Shown here piece after piece: positions 34,333 through 43,284 of a DNA stretch of 64,000 nt; position 1 is the stretch's first letter; every line of letters begins with the position of its first letter. A program made the position numbers and the translations under genes. This stretch comes from Hyphomicrobium_A sp965243865. Its GTDB lineage: Bacteria > Pseudomonadota > Alphaproteobacteria > Rhizobiales > Hyphomicrobiaceae. Under the pieces are notes generated by a model, which was given only the letters and a program-made list of their open reading frames with translations, did not search any database and was not told where the DNA came from. The stretch is taken from positions 2,046,001-2,110,000 of the forward strand of contig NZ_OZ251603.1 in NCBI RefSeq assembly GCF_965243865.1, given 5' to 3'.

Positions 34333-35292
34333 TCAGTGACCGGCGCCGCCCGGGTTCGGACCGGCACCCCACACGTAGATGGCCGCGAACAGGAACAACC
34401 AGACCACGTCGACGAAGTGCCAGTACCAGGCAGCCGCCTCGAAGCCGAAATGCGCTTTCGGCGTGAATGCCCCGCGCAGAGCGCGGATGAGGCACACGAG
34501 GAGGAAGACCGTACCGATGATCACGTGCGCGCCGTGGAAGCCGGTCGCCATGAAGAAGGTGGCGCCGTAGATGTGGCCGGCATAGCTGAAGGCAGCGTGC
34601 TGGTACTCGTAAGCCTGGAAGTACGAGAACGTCATGCCGAGCAGCACGGTAAGCACGAGACCCCAGATAAGACCGCGACGGTCGTTCTTAAGCAGCGCGT
34701 GATGCGCCCACGTCACCGTCACGCCCGACGTCAGCAGGATCAGCGTGTTGAGCAGCGGAATGCCCCACGGATCGAACGTATGCTGGAAGATGCCCGGGGT
34801 CGGAGCGCCCGTTGCAGGCACCGTCACACCCGTTCCTTCAGCGGGAACCGGAGGCCACACGCCGCCCAGAAGCTGATCGCGCGAGACCTGACCGACGACG
34901 TCAGTGCTGTTCAGCAGGTCATGGATGCTCTTGGGGAACAAGGCGACGTCGAAGTAAGCCCAGAACCACGCGACGAAGAACATCACTTCTGAAGCGATGA
35001 ACAGGATCATGCCGTAGCGGAAGTGCAGCTGCACGACCGGCGTATGATCGCCGTGCTGCCCCTCGCGGATGACATCGCGCCACCAGCAGAATGCGCTGGC
35101 GATGACGCCCGCGGCGCCGACTGCGAACACCCACGGTCCGGACAAGCCGAACACGCCTGCGCCGCCGTCCTGCGAGCGCATCCAGACGATCGCGCCGAGC
35201 ATCATGATGAACGCTGACAGCGACGAGGTCAGCGGCCAGGGGCTCGGATTTACTAGGTGGTAGTCGTGGTGTTTGGCATGCGAAGCGGCCAT
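34333..35292 (-). CDS. ctaE: Cytochrome c oxidase subunit III
   Basis: The 319-residue subunit stabilises the proton path of aa3 oxidase. It begins with HAKHHDYHLVNPSPWPLTSS, has seven predicted spans, the conserved FIASEVMFFVAWFWAYF with its membrane Glu, and ends with AAWYWHFVDVVWLFLFA. Between spans there is a Gly/Thr/Pro-rich loop (VPAEGTGVTVPATGAPTPGI) typical of Alphaproteobacteria. Confidence 0.97.
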   Translation of the reverse strand: MAASHAKHHDYHLVNPSPWPLTSSLSAFIMMLGAIVWMRSQDGGAGVFGLSGPWVFAVGAAGVIASAFCWWRDVIREGQHGDHTPVVQLHFRYGMILFIASEVMFFVAWFWAYFDVALFPKSIHDLLNSTDVVGQVSRDQLLGGVWPPVPAEGTGVTVPATGAPTPGIFQHTFDPWGIPLLNTLILLTSGVTVTWAHHALLKNDRRGLIWGLVLTVLLGMTFSYFQAYEYQHAAFSYAGHIYGATFFMATGFHGAHVIIGTVFLLVCLIRALRGAFTPKAHFGFEAAAWYWHFVDVVWLFLFAAIYVWGAGPNPGGAGH

Positions 35293-35429
35293 TTCGTCTT
35301 CTCCCGTGGTCCCCGTTGGTGCTCCCGATCCCTGCTCTTTTCTTTGGCTTCAGCCCGCGTGGGTCTCTGCCTCGCCTTGCGCCTCAAGGACCGGTCCCTC
35401 GGCGCTTCAGCGTTTATTCTCTGGCTATC

Positions 35430-36038
35430 TCATCCGCCTTTACCCGCGCCAACGACCGAGGCCTGCCCTTCGACTTTCTTGGGCTCGGCAACGGGATAGA
35501 ACGAATAGGAAAGCGTCAGCTCTGGCAGTGTCGCGGTCTCTTCGTCGGTGACGAACGATGGATCGACGAAAAACGAAACCGGCATCTCGACGGACTGCCC
35601 CGGCTCGAGACGCTGCTCTGTGAAGCAGAAGCACTGGACCTTGTTGAAGTGCGGTCCCGCCGCATCCGGCGTCACGTTGAATACCGCGGTGCCGACGGTC
35701 GTTTTGTCGGACGTGTTCGTCGCCCGGTAGAAGGCGAGCGTGTTCTCGCCCACCTTCACGTCGAGCGAAGCCTGCACCGGCTCGAACTTCCATGGCAGGT
35801 TGGCGGCAACGTTGGCGTCGAAGTGCACTTTGACGACGCGGTCCAGCACCACATCGGAAGCTTTCTCGGCGCGCTGCGTGGTGCCCTGGTATCCCGTCAC
35901 CTGGCAATACAGCCGGTAGAGCGGAACAGCAGCGAACGACAGCCCGGCCATGCCCAGCACGAGGCCGCCGCAGATCAGCGCGACAACGCCGTGCCGCACG
36001 CTCTGCTTTCTGCCAGTCTGGTTGCCCGGTGTGGTCAT
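35430..36038 (-). CDS. ctaG: Cytochrome c oxidase assembly protein CtaG (Cox11)
   Basis: Cox11 delivers copper to the CuB site of subunit I. One N-terminal span (residues about 19-40) is followed by a periplasmic immunoglobulin-like domain carrying the copper motif QCFCFTEQ. FYRATNTSDKTTVGTAVFNV and PVSFFVDP are also typical. 202 residues. It is placed between the coxF-type gene and ctaE, as in related genomes. The 137 nt to ctaE show nothing notable. Confidence 0.96.
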   Translation of the reverse strand: MTTPGNQTGRKQSVRHGVVALICGGLVLGMAGLSFAAVPLYRLYCQVTGYQGTTQRAEKASDVVLDRVVKVHFDANVAANLPWKFEPVQASLDVKVGENTLAFYRATNTSDKTTVGTAVFNVTPDAAGPHFNKVQCFCFTEQRLEPGQSVEMPVSFFVDPSFVTDEETATLPELTLSYSFYPVAEPKKVEGQASVVGAGKGG

Positions 36039-36059
36039 CGCTTGGTCCTACGCATCCTC

Positions 36060-36224
36060 TCAGTAAGGCCTGTTGAACACGTTGCCGCCGAGGCGAACGA
36101 TGGTGGCCGCATAGAACAGTGCGACCAGCGCGCCCAGCGCCAGCGCGATCGCCAGCGAGCGCATACGTTGCCGTCTCAGGCGCTCTTTTTCTTCCTCGTT
36201 CATTCCGCTCATCACCGATGCCAC
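36060..36224 (-). CDS. coxF: CoxF-type small oxidase assembly membrane protein
   Basis: A 54-residue protein: a charged N-terminus (MNEEEKERLRRQRMRS), one membrane span (LAIALALGALVALFYAATIV) and a short tail ending NVFNRPY. The GTG at 36224 has GAGG 8 nt upstream; the ATG at 36212 is an alternative giving 50 residues. Similar tiny proteins sit between ctaB and ctaG in Rhizobiales and are annotated CoxF. It lies 10 nt after ctaB and 21 nt before ctaG. Confidence 0.8.
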   Translation of the reverse strand: MASVMSGMNEEEKERLRRQRMRSLAIALALGALVALFYAATIVRLGGNVFNRPY

Positions 36225-36234
36225 TGTCGTATCC

Positions 36235-37170
36235 TCACGCCATCAGTCTACTGACAGCGTGCTCGCCAAGCATCACCGCAAAGAGCAGGAAAAGATAGAG
36301 AATTGAGAACCCAAACAGCTTCTTGGCTGCTGCGTCCGCCTCGCGACCTTCCGTGATCTTCCGCACCTTCCAGGCAAGGTACAGGAACACGCCGCCCAGC
36401 ATCACCGAGGTCACGGCGTAGACAGGGCCCGCAAGGCCGATCACCGACGGCAGTGCCGCGGTCGGGACCAGCAGCAGCGAATAAAGCCAGATCTGCCGCC
36501 GTGTCTCGATCGGCCCGGCCACGACTGGCAGCATCGGCACGCCGACGCGCTCGTAATCGCGGCACCGATAGAGCGCCAGCGCCCAGAAGTGCGGCGGCGT
36601 CCACATGAAGATGATGAGGAACATCAGCACGCTTTCGATGCTGACGTTTCCGGTCACCGCTGCCCAGCCGATCATCGGAGGGAACGAGCCGGCGGCACCA
36701 CCGATCACGATGTTCTGTGGCGTGCGCCGCTTCAGCCACATCGTATAAATGAAGAGATAAAAGCCGATCGTGATGGCGAGCAGCGCGCCCGCCGTCCAGT
36801 TGACCAGCACCCCGAGCGTCAGCACCGAGAATACAGACAGCACCGAGCCGAAGCTCAGCGCCTCGTCTGGCGTCATGCGTCCGCGCGGAATGGGCCGAGC
36901 CGCCGTCCGCGCCATGCGCGCGTCGATGTCGGCGTCGTACCACATGTTGAGTGCGCCCGCGGCGCCGGCGCCGATCGCGATCGCCGCGAGCGCGATGATC
37001 GCGAGCACCGGATGGATCGCCCCCGGTGCCGCCACCATGCCCGTGATCGCGGTGAACACCACCAGCGACATCACGCGCGGCTTCAGCAGCTGAACGAAAT
37101 CTCCCACGCTCGCGCCGCCGCTAACCGGCGCAAGGTGTCCAACGTTGCTCTGTAGTGGCGTCCCTGGCAT
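36235..37170 (-). CDS. ctaB: Protoheme IX farnesyltransferase (heme O synthase)
   Basis: Adds the farnesyl tail to heme b, producing heme O for the oxidase. The Asp-rich prenyl-diphosphate motif NMWYDADIDARMART and the YTMWLKRRTPQNIVIGG loop are intact, with eight to nine predicted spans. The start at MPGTPLQSNVG has a GGAG just upstream (4 nt) and gives 311 residues, a normal length. Earlier starts at 37185 and 37248 are possible but poorly supported. Confidence 0.95.
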   Translation of the reverse strand: MPGTPLQSNVGHLAPVSGGASVGDFVQLLKPRVMSLVVFTAITGMVAAPGAIHPVLAIIALAAIAIGAGAAGALNMWYDADIDARMARTAARPIPRGRMTPDEALSFGSVLSVFSVLTLGVLVNWTAGALLAITIGFYLFIYTMWLKRRTPQNIVIGGAAGSFPPMIGWAAVTGNVSIESVLMFLIIFMWTPPHFWALALYRCRDYERVGVPMLPVVAGPIETRRQIWLYSLLLVPTAALPSVIGLAGPVYAVTSVMLGGVFLYLAWKVRKITEGREADAAAKKLFGFSILYLFLLFAVMLGEHAVSRLMA

Positions 37171-37292
37171 CCCACTCCACCCCATGTTGGCCGCGCATCG
37201 GCCCGCCAATTGGCAAGGTCCTGCTTGGCCTTGTCGCCTCTTCAGCAAGCCCTTTGCGGGTCGAGCCGAGCGCAGTCTTTTTTAGTTGGGAC

Positions 37293-37315
37293 AGCGGGCG
37301 AGAAACTCGCCCGCT
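37293..37315 (-). terminator. Perfect hairpin after ctaD
   Basis: AGCGGGCGAG, loop AAA, CTCGCCCGCT: a 10-bp perfect stem 20 nt after the ctaD stop, without an adjacent U-tract. It could separate the strongly expressed ctaC-ctaD part from the downstream ctaB-coxF-ctaG-ctaE part by partial termination or by blocking 3' decay. Confidence 0.5.
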
Positions 37316-37335
37316 GCCGATCGTCAAACGCGCGC

Positions 37336-38952
37336 TCAGTGATGCTCGGTAGCTTCAATGCGCGGCAGTGTCTCGAAGGAGTGGAAGGCCGGCGGAGACG
37401 GCAGCGTCCATTCCAGCGTGGTGGCGCCAGGTCCCCACGGGTTGGAAGCAGCAGCCTTGCGGGTCACGAAGGCAACCAGCACACCCAGCAGGAACACCAG
37501 CGTACCCAGGGCCGTGATGTAGGCGCCGATCGACGAGATGCCGTTCCAGAACGCGAAGGCGTCCGGATAGTCGACGTAGCGGCGCGGCATGCCCGACAGG
37601 CCGAGGAAGTGCTGCGGGAAGAACAGAATGTTGGCACCGATGAAGGTGAGCCAGAAGTGCAGCTTGCCGAGAGTCTCGTTGTACATGTAGCCCGACATCT
37701 TCGGGAACCAGTAGTACCAGGCCGCGAAGATCGCGAACACGGCACCCAGCGACAGCACGTAATGGAAGTGCGCCACCACGTAGTAGGTGTCGTGCAGCGC
37801 GCGATCGACGCCGGCGTTCGACAGCATGACGCCCGTGACGCCGCCGACCGTGAACAGGAAGATGAAGCCCAGCGCCCAGATCATCGGCAGGCGGAACTGG
37901 ATCGACCCACCCCACATCGTCGCAATCCACGAGAAGATCTTCACGCCCGTGGGCACCGCGATCACCATCGTGGCGAACACGAAGTAGGCCTGCGTGTTCA
38001 CGCTGATGCCGGCGGCGTACATGTGGTGAGCCCACACGATGAAGCCGACGAGACCGATGGCGACCATCGCGTACGCCATGCCGAGGTAACCGAACACCGG
38101 CTTGCGCGAGAAGGTCGACACGATGTGGCTGATGATACCGAAGCCCGGCAGAATGAGAATGTAGACCTCGGGGTGACCGAAGAACCAGAACAGATGCTGG
38201 TACAGCAGGGGGTCACCGCCGCCCTGCGGGTTGAAGAACGAGGTGCCGAAGTTGCGGTCCGTCAGCAGCATCGTGATGGCACCGGCAAGAACCGGCAGCG
38301 ACAGCAGCAGCAGGAACGCCGTCACCAGCACCGACCACACGAACAGCGGCATCTTGTGCAGGGTCATGCCCGGCGCGCGCATGTTGAAGATGGTGGTGAT
38401 GAAGTTGATCGCGCCGAGGATCGACGAAGCACCAGCGATGTGCAGCGCCAGAATGGCGAAGTCCATGGCCGGACCCGGATGGCCGGAGGTCGACAGCGGA
38501 GCATAGGCCGTCCAGCCCGTGCCAGCGCCGAGACCGCCTGGCGGCCCTTCGACGAACAGCGACATCAGCAAGAGACCGAGCGCCGCCGGCAGCAGCCAGA
38601 ACGAGATGTTGTTCATGCGCGGGAACGCCATGTCCGGCGCACCGATCATCAACGGCACGAACCAGTTGCCGTAACCGCCGATCATGGCCGGCATGACCAT
38701 GAAGAACACCATGATGAGGCCGTGGCCGGTGACGAACACGTTGAACGCGTGACCGTCAGCGAAGTACTGCAGGCCCGGCTCCTGAAGCTCCAATCGCATG
38801 GCGACCGACAAGGCGCCACCGATGAGACCGGCGATGATTGCGAATATCAGGTACATCGTCCCGATATCCTTGTGGTTCGTCGAGAACAGCCAGCGACGCA
38901 AACCCGTTGGGGTGTGGTCGTGGTCATGTGCGGCTGTGGCGGTGCTTCCCAT
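37336..38952 (-). CDS. ctaD: Cytochrome c oxidase subunit I
   Basis: The catalytic subunit of aa3 oxidase, holding heme a, heme a3 and CuB. The CuB His-Tyr segment FFGHPEVYILILPGFGI, the K-channel region AVPTGVKIFSW, the heme His pair near HDTYYVVAHFHYVLS and the D-channel segment MIGAPDMAFPRMNN are all present. 538 residues with about 12 spans. The N-terminus is His/Asp-rich (AAHDHDHTPTGLRRW), as usual. Confidence 0.98.
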   Translation of the reverse strand: MGSTATAAHDHDHTPTGLRRWLFSTNHKDIGTMYLIFAIIAGLIGGALSVAMRLELQEPGLQYFADGHAFNVFVTGHGLIMVFFMVMPAMIGGYGNWFVPLMIGAPDMAFPRMNNISFWLLPAALGLLLMSLFVEGPPGGLGAGTGWTAYAPLSTSGHPGPAMDFAILALHIAGASSILGAINFITTIFNMRAPGMTLHKMPLFVWSVLVTAFLLLLSLPVLAGAITMLLTDRNFGTSFFNPQGGGDPLLYQHLFWFFGHPEVYILILPGFGIISHIVSTFSRKPVFGYLGMAYAMVAIGLVGFIVWAHHMYAAGISVNTQAYFVFATMVIAVPTGVKIFSWIATMWGGSIQFRLPMIWALGFIFLFTVGGVTGVMLSNAGVDRALHDTYYVVAHFHYVLSLGAVFAIFAAWYYWFPKMSGYMYNETLGKLHFWLTFIGANILFFPQHFLGLSGMPRRYVDYPDAFAFWNGISSIGAYITALGTLVFLLGVLVAFVTRKAAASNPWGPGATTLEWTLPSPPAFHSFETLPRIEATEHH

Positions 38953-39025
38953 GGTACGTTTCGCCCTTAAGATCGTGTTTTGTTGACGGGCATTGCCCGA
39001 AGCTCATCTGATATCCGCAGCGGTA

Positions 39026-40006
39026 TTACTTGGCCGGCGCGGCGCTCTCGTTCTTCGCGAACTGGCGCACGCCGGACTGCTGCAGCGCAGCCTCGTGAAT
39101 GACGCCCCTGGCCTTTTCCAGGACGTCCTTCTTCTGCTTCAGGAGCTCTTTGCGCTTGGCCTTGTCCTTCTCGGCGCTGGCCGCCTTGCCGATTTCGATC
39201 GCCTGCTTCTGCAGGTCGACCCAGGAGTTGAAGACCTCTTCCTTCACGACGCGCACGGCGATGGGCATGAACGCATGGTCCTTACCGCACAGCTCCGAGC
39301 ACTGGCCGTAGAACACGCCTTCGACGGTGGGCTTGAACCAGGTGGAGGTGATGCGTCCGGGCACGGCGTCGACCTTCGAGCCGAACGACGGGACGGTCCA
39401 GTCATGGATGACGCCGTCGGGAGCAGCGGTGATGAGGGTGTTCACCACCTTGTTCACCGGCACGATCACTTCGTTGTCGACAGCGAGGTTGCGCGGCGCG
39501 TCGATCTTCTGGGCGATCAACTCTTCGCGGCTCGCGTCGTCGAGCATGCGCGTTTCGAACGAGATGCCGAGTTCAGGGTAGGCGTGCTCCCAGTACCACT
39601 GATACCCGGTGGCCTTCAGGGTGAGGTCGGCTTTCGGGTAGCTGTACTGCAGGTGCAGCAGCCGGAAAGAAGGGATGGCGATCGCAACGAGGACGAGGAT
39701 CGGGATGACCGTCCAAGCTACCTCGAGCGCAGTGTTGTGCGTAACGCTGGAGGGGGTCGGATTGGACCGCTCATTGAAGCGGTACATCACGTAGAGCAGC
39801 AGCAGCATCACGAAAACTGTGATGGCTACGATGATGATGTTCACGAAATTATAGAACTCGTGGATGCTTTCGGCGACCGGCGTCGCGGCGCCCTGCATCC
39901 CCATTTCGCCGGATGAGGGCTGCCCCATACCGGCCCACGCAAGCGATCCGAGCAACAGCATCGCCACTGCTGCGGCAGGCGCCGAGCAAAGCAGTCGTCT
40001 CAACAT
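39026..40006 (-). CDS. ctaC: Cytochrome c oxidase subunit II
   Basis: Carries the CuA centre that accepts electrons from cytochrome c. A signal peptide (about residues 1-26) is followed by two spans, then the cupredoxin domain with GQCSELCGKDHAFMPI (two Cys, Glu and downstream Met ligands). The GYQWYWEHAYPE motif is intact. A GGAG site lies 7 nt before the ATG. It heads the oxidase transcription unit. A Lys/Glu-rich C-terminal tail follows the CuA domain. Confidence 0.97.
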   Translation of the reverse strand: MLRRLLCSAPAAAVAMLLLGSLAWAGMGQPSSGEMGMQGAATPVAESIHEFYNFVNIIIVAITVFVMLLLLYVMYRFNERSNPTPSSVTHNTALEVAWTVIPILVLVAIAIPSFRLLHLQYSYPKADLTLKATGYQWYWEHAYPELGISFETRMLDDASREELIAQKIDAPRNLAVDNEVIVPVNKVVNTLITAAPDGVIHDWTVPSFGSKVDAVPGRITSTWFKPTVEGVFYGQCSELCGKDHAFMPIAVRVVKEEVFNSWVDLQKQAIEIGKAASAEKDKAKRKELLKQKKDVLEKARGVIHEAALQQSGVRQFAKNESAAPAK

Positions 40007-40327
40007 TCATCCGCTCCCAAGTGCTGCTCGGCCGGTGGCCGAGAACCTCCCCAATGCCAGGCGCTGCCCTCTCCGTAGCAGTTCGCCCGCGACAATCGCG
40101 CCGGACAAATCTCCGGACGCAGGACGCACGTCCCCTCGTCAACTAGAAGCACAAACGTTTTCCATGGCTCAAGTCAAGCTTGATGCGGCATTTGCACGCG
40201 TTGTCGCATTGCAAAATTTTCTCCCCGCATCAAAAGGTTCTGACCTGCATCAGCTACAAACTTTGGCCCGAATCCCGGGACACCTAGAGCCTCGGCAATT
40301 TCCGCCGACGATCTTCAGGAGCTTCAC
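40007..40327. other. Divergent promoter region between ctaC and the ialB-like gene
   Basis: No gene is visible in these 321 bases. They must hold promoters for the oxidase locus (minus) and the IalB-family gene (plus). On the minus strand a TTGACT near 40174 is the only good -35-like hexamer and lacks a clear -10, so I do not assign promoters. Confidence 0.5.
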
Positions 40328-40897
40328 GTGCACAACAACACCTTGGCTGCCGGCAGCGTTTGCCGCAGCGCGTCACGGATTGGCGCGGGTAGCACGTGGC
40401 GCACAGCGCGCTGGACCGTTGCTCTTTTCCTCACGGTGTTCTTCGCAGCACTGCCCGCCGCAGCACAGGAGGGCACGGTCAAGGCCCAGCACGGCGACTG
40501 GCAGATCGTCTGCAAGGATCCCCCGCCCGGCGCCAAGAACGAGGTTTGCGCGCTGGTTCAGAGCGTGACGGCCGAGGACAAGGACAACATTGGCCTCACC
40601 GTCTACTTTCAAAAATTCTCAAATGGGACGCGCGTCCTGCGGGTGTTCGCGCCGCTCGGCATTCTCCTGCCGCCGGGGCTCGGCTTGAAGATCGACGACA
40701 AAGACGTTGGCCACGCACCGTTTCTGCGCTGCCATTCTTTCGCGTGTTATGCGCAGGTCGTCGTCGAGGATCCACTCGTTGAGCAATTGAAGAGCGGCAA
40801 GACCGCCATCTTCATCATCTTCCAGGCTGAAGAAGCTGGAATCGGAATTCCAATTTCGCTGAAGGGCTTCAAAGAAGCGCTCGCGGAACTGAAATAA
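40328..40897 (+). CDS. Invasion-associated locus B (IalB) family protein
   Basis: A 189-residue exported protein. The GTG start follows AGGAG at 6 nt. A positively charged N-region and hydrophobic segment (about 30-46, ending LPAAAQ) form the signal peptide. The domain has HGDWQIVCKDPP, VCALVQSVTAEDKDNIGLTV, FAPLGILLPPGLGLKIDDK and the Cys pair in LRCHSFACYAQV, matching the IalB family. Named from Bartonella invasion, it is widespread in non-pathogens, where its role is unknown. Confidence 0.85.
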   Translation: MHNNTLAAGSVCRSASRIGAGSTWRTARWTVALFLTVFFAALPAAAQEGTVKAQHGDWQIVCKDPPPGAKNEVCALVQSVTAEDKDNIGLTVYFQKFSNGTRVLRVFAPLGILLPPGLGLKIDDKDVGHAPFLRCHSFACYAQVVVEDPLVEQLKSGKTAIFIIFQAEEAGIGIPISLKGFKEALAELK

Positions 40898-40939
40898 ACC
40901 GCAGTACCAGGCTCGTTTCGACAGCGAGCTTTCCCCGCC

Positions 40940-40954
40940 GGGGCCGTCGGCCCC
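40940..40954. terminator. Short GC hairpin between convergent ialB-like and phasin genes
   Basis: GGGGCC, loop GTC, GGCCCC lies midway between the two convergent stop codons. There is no U-tract, so its function as a terminator is only suggested by position. Confidence 0.35.
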
Positions 40955-40989
40955 AGCCCTTACGCAAAACACTGAAATCGCAAACGCTG

Positions 40990-41427
40990 CTACGCCGCCT
41001 TGCGTTCGCGAGATCGCGAAGGCGTTGCTGCCGGTTCCGGCGTATCCGGGAAGGCAATGTAATCGCGCGCATTGCGAACGTCTTCAGACACCATCGCCGC
41101 GAGATTTGGCAGCGAGCAGGCTGCCATCGCGTTCGTTACGCGTCCGGCGCTTTCCGTATAGTCCTGATAGGCCGCTTGCCAGAACTGCACTTGCGCGTTG
41201 AAGAGATCCTGCGGCGTCCGGCACTGCGCGACGCGTGCGGGGATCTGCATATACGCCTGTGCCCGCCGGTTTAAGAAACCAAGCATCTCAAGCTGCGTGC
41301 GAGCGACGCCCTTGAGCAGCGGATCGTAAGCGTGCCCGAAAGCATCGAGACCGCCAAAATAGAATTGGAAAGCAGATTGCGTAGGTGATTTGCCGTTCAC
41401 CTGAGAATTCGGCGCGTGCGCAACCAT
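40990..41427 (-). CDS. Phasin family protein
   Basis: A 145-residue helical protein of the Phasin_2 type: FQFYFGGLDAFGHAYDPLLK then RTQLEMLGFLNRRAQAYMQI and VQFWQAAYQDYTESAGRV, amphipathic helices expected to coat polyhydroxyalkanoate granules. GGAGG lies 7 nt before the ATG at 41427, and the frame beyond that lacks coding character. No PHA synthase genes are in the window. Confidence 0.8.
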   Translation of the reverse strand: MVAHAPNSQVNGKSPTQSAFQFYFGGLDAFGHAYDPLLKGVARTQLEMLGFLNRRAQAYMQIPARVAQCRTPQDLFNAQVQFWQAAYQDYTESAGRVTNAMAACSLPNLAAMVSEDVRNARDYIAFPDTPEPAATPSRSRERKAA

Positions 41428-41729
41428 CGTGCGTCCTCCCTTTTGGACGGCCCTGATTGCGGCGGGAGAGCCAGGCTGTAGGCCGTCTCCGTTGAGGGTT
41501 TGAACCAACCCTACGAAAATTATCTTAGCAGGCGCTACCGGCGCCAGAATGACAGAAATCAAACTCGTACACAGGCGCGAATCACCCCCATCGCGCAATC
41601 GTTATCGGTCCCGCGGCGGCGAACGCCCGTCAAAACAATCGCACAGCATCCACTTGCGGTTGTGGCCACAATGGTTAATACGATGTTTATTCGTCGAGTT
41701 GTATCAAAAATGATGTGGCGTAGATTTGT
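41428..41729. other. Spacer between phasin and bcsS-like genes
   Basis: These 302 bases contain promoter regions for two divergent genes but no gene. The right half is AT-richer (around 41640-41729). I cannot assign a convincing -35/-10 pair. Confidence 0.5.
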
Positions 41730-42482
41730 ATGCGCGGGGCGTTTTCCAAAGCCTGCTGGCAACTTGTGAGGATCTTCTGCCTCACTCCTTTGCTCGCGCC
41801 CACCATCGCATTGGCCGGCCCTGAACCAGAGTATGGCTGGGGCGAGACATGGGTTGGCGCCGACGCCTCGAGCCAGACTTGGCTGTTGTTTTCAGGCGTC
41901 ACGGTTGCTCCCTACGGCCACGTCTATTCCGAGGGCCTTCGTCTGCGCGCATCTGGCGGCTATGGCCAATACTCCTACTCCGGCACCCGCAACGGCGAAG
42001 AAGTCCTCTTCAACGCCACAACGAGCTACGCGGAAGCGCTTGTCGGCTACCTCAAAACATTCGGTCCTCTGACCGCGAAAGTCTTCGCCGGCGTTGCCGT
42101 GATCGAGCATGACATCACGCCCTTCGATCCAGATAATCCCCTGCAAGGACAAAAGGTTGGCCCAAAGCTGGCCGGCGAGTTCTGGCTCAACATGGGCCCC
42201 TCCGCCTGGTCATCCGTCGATCTGTCGTGGACCAGCGCTTACAGCACCAGCGCCGCCCATATGCGCACCGGCTACCGTGTCTTCGATGATGTCTCGATCG
42301 GCCTCGAAGGCGCGATCAACGCCAACACCATGGGTGAGGACGCACGCGGCGGCGTCTTTGTCCGCTACGCCTGGCAAAGCGGCGAAGTCTCGCTCGCCGG
42401 CGGCTTTTCCGGCCGCTTCCTCGACGAGGCCGACGCAATCCGCGACCCTTACGCCACCCTCAATTGGCTGACGCAGTTCTAG
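41730..42482 (+). CDS. BcsS-like outer-membrane beta-barrel protein
   Basis: A 250-residue exported protein with a Sec signal (residues 1-29, cleavage after IALAG). The body has repeated alternating strands with aromatic ends (FSGVTVAPYGHVYSEGLRLR, ASGGYGQYSYSGT, TGYRVFDDVSIGLEGAI, GGVFVRYAWQSGEVSLAGGF), as in a small outer-membrane barrel. The first segments resemble the BcsS family named from cellulose synthesis in Alphaproteobacteria. No bcsA or bcsB is nearby, so the name is a family resemblance only. Confidence 0.62.
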   Translation: MRGAFSKACWQLVRIFCLTPLLAPTIALAGPEPEYGWGETWVGADASSQTWLLFSGVTVAPYGHVYSEGLRLRASGGYGQYSYSGTRNGEEVLFNATTSYAEALVGYLKTFGPLTAKVFAGVAVIEHDITPFDPDNPLQGQKVGPKLAGEFWLNMGPSAWSSVDLSWTSAYSTSAAHMRTGYRVFDDVSIGLEGAINANTMGEDARGGVFVRYAWQSGEVSLAGGFSGRFLDEADAIRDPYATLNWLTQF

Positions 42483-42561
42483 TGCTCTTTGCCCTGACCG
42501 AGCCCGCTTAGGATCGTTCCCGGGGGAACAGCCACGCCATCAGTGTGCCATTATGGAATGC

Positions 42562-42587
42562 AAACAAAACGATTGTTCGTTTTGTTT
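42562..42587. promoter_or_regulatory. Operator-like perfect palindrome before the tetR gene
   Basis: AAACAAAACGA, 4-nt spacer TTGT, TCGTTTTGTTT: an 11-bp perfect inverted repeat, 50 nt upstream of the TetR-family start codon. Its sequence and symmetry are typical of operators bound by TetR/AcrR repressors that control their own RND pump operon. Confidence 0.8.
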
Positions 42588-42636
42588 TTTGTGTCGCACC
42601 GCCACGCCAGTTGAGACCTTCTTTACGGCTTCAGGG

Positions 42637-43284
42637 ATGCCCAAGCTCAAACCCGCAACGCAACGCGCCCGCCGCGAGCACGTTCTCGACGCCGCCGAGG
42701 CGTGCTTTGCCCGTGCCGGCTTTCATCGCACCACCATGCAGGACATCTGCAAGGAGGCCGCGATCAGCCCGGGCGCGCTCTATGTCTACTTCGCTTCCAA
42801 GGAAGATCTGATCGCCGGCATTGCAGAGCGCGACCGATCCGAATTCGCCGAGCGCTTCGCCGAGCTCTCCTCGACGCCCGACTTTATGCGCGCCCTCTCC
42901 GACATCGGTCAGCACTACTTCGCCGAAGAGCCGCGCCAGAAACAAACCATGTGCATCGAGATAGCCCTTGAATCGACGCGCAATCCCCGCGTGGGCGAGA
43001 TCTATCGCTCTATCGACCGCTACGTGGAGGAGAACTTCGAGAAGCTGTTTTTCAAGCTCGCTGAGGAGGGGCGCATCGCACCCCAACTCGATATCCCCAC
43101 TCTCACAAAACTGTTCTCGATCATTGGAGACGGGCTTTTCATGCGCCGTGCTGTCGATCCCAACTTTGACGCTGAAACACTTGTGCCCGCCGCCGTGAAA
43201 TTGATCGGTGCAATGCTGAACGCGCAGCCGAACGCCGCCGACACCGCCCCCCTCGAAGCAAGCAAGAAGGAGAAGCATCAATGA
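42637..43284 (+). CDS. TetR/AcrR family transcriptional repressor
   Basis: The 215-residue protein has the N-terminal helix-turn-helix FHRTTMQDICKEAAISPGAL followed by YVYFASKEDLIAGIAERD, and a helical ligand-binding domain. I place the start at MPKLKPATQRARRE, since the frame from 42553 would put the palindromic operator inside the coding sequence. The ribosome site is weak. The stop overlaps the adaptor gene start (ATGA), so repressor and pump are made together and the pair is very likely autoregulated. Confidence 0.9.
   Translation: MPKLKPATQRARREHVLDAAEACFARAGFHRTTMQDICKEAAISPGALYVYFASKEDLIAGIAERDRSEFAERFAELSSTPDFMRALSDIGQHYFAEEPRQKQTMCIEIALESTRNPRVGEIYRSIDRYVEENFEKLFFKLAEEGRIAPQLDIPTLTKLFSIIGDGLFMRRAVDPNFDAETLVPAAVKLIGAMLNAQPNAADTAPLEASKKEKHQ

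Noticed and set aside
37210..38970. 586-codon plus-strand open frame opposite ctaD
   Set aside because: Very rich in Arg, Glu and His without hydrophobic core. It is the complement of the subunit I gene, whose membrane protein codons produce such charged shadows.
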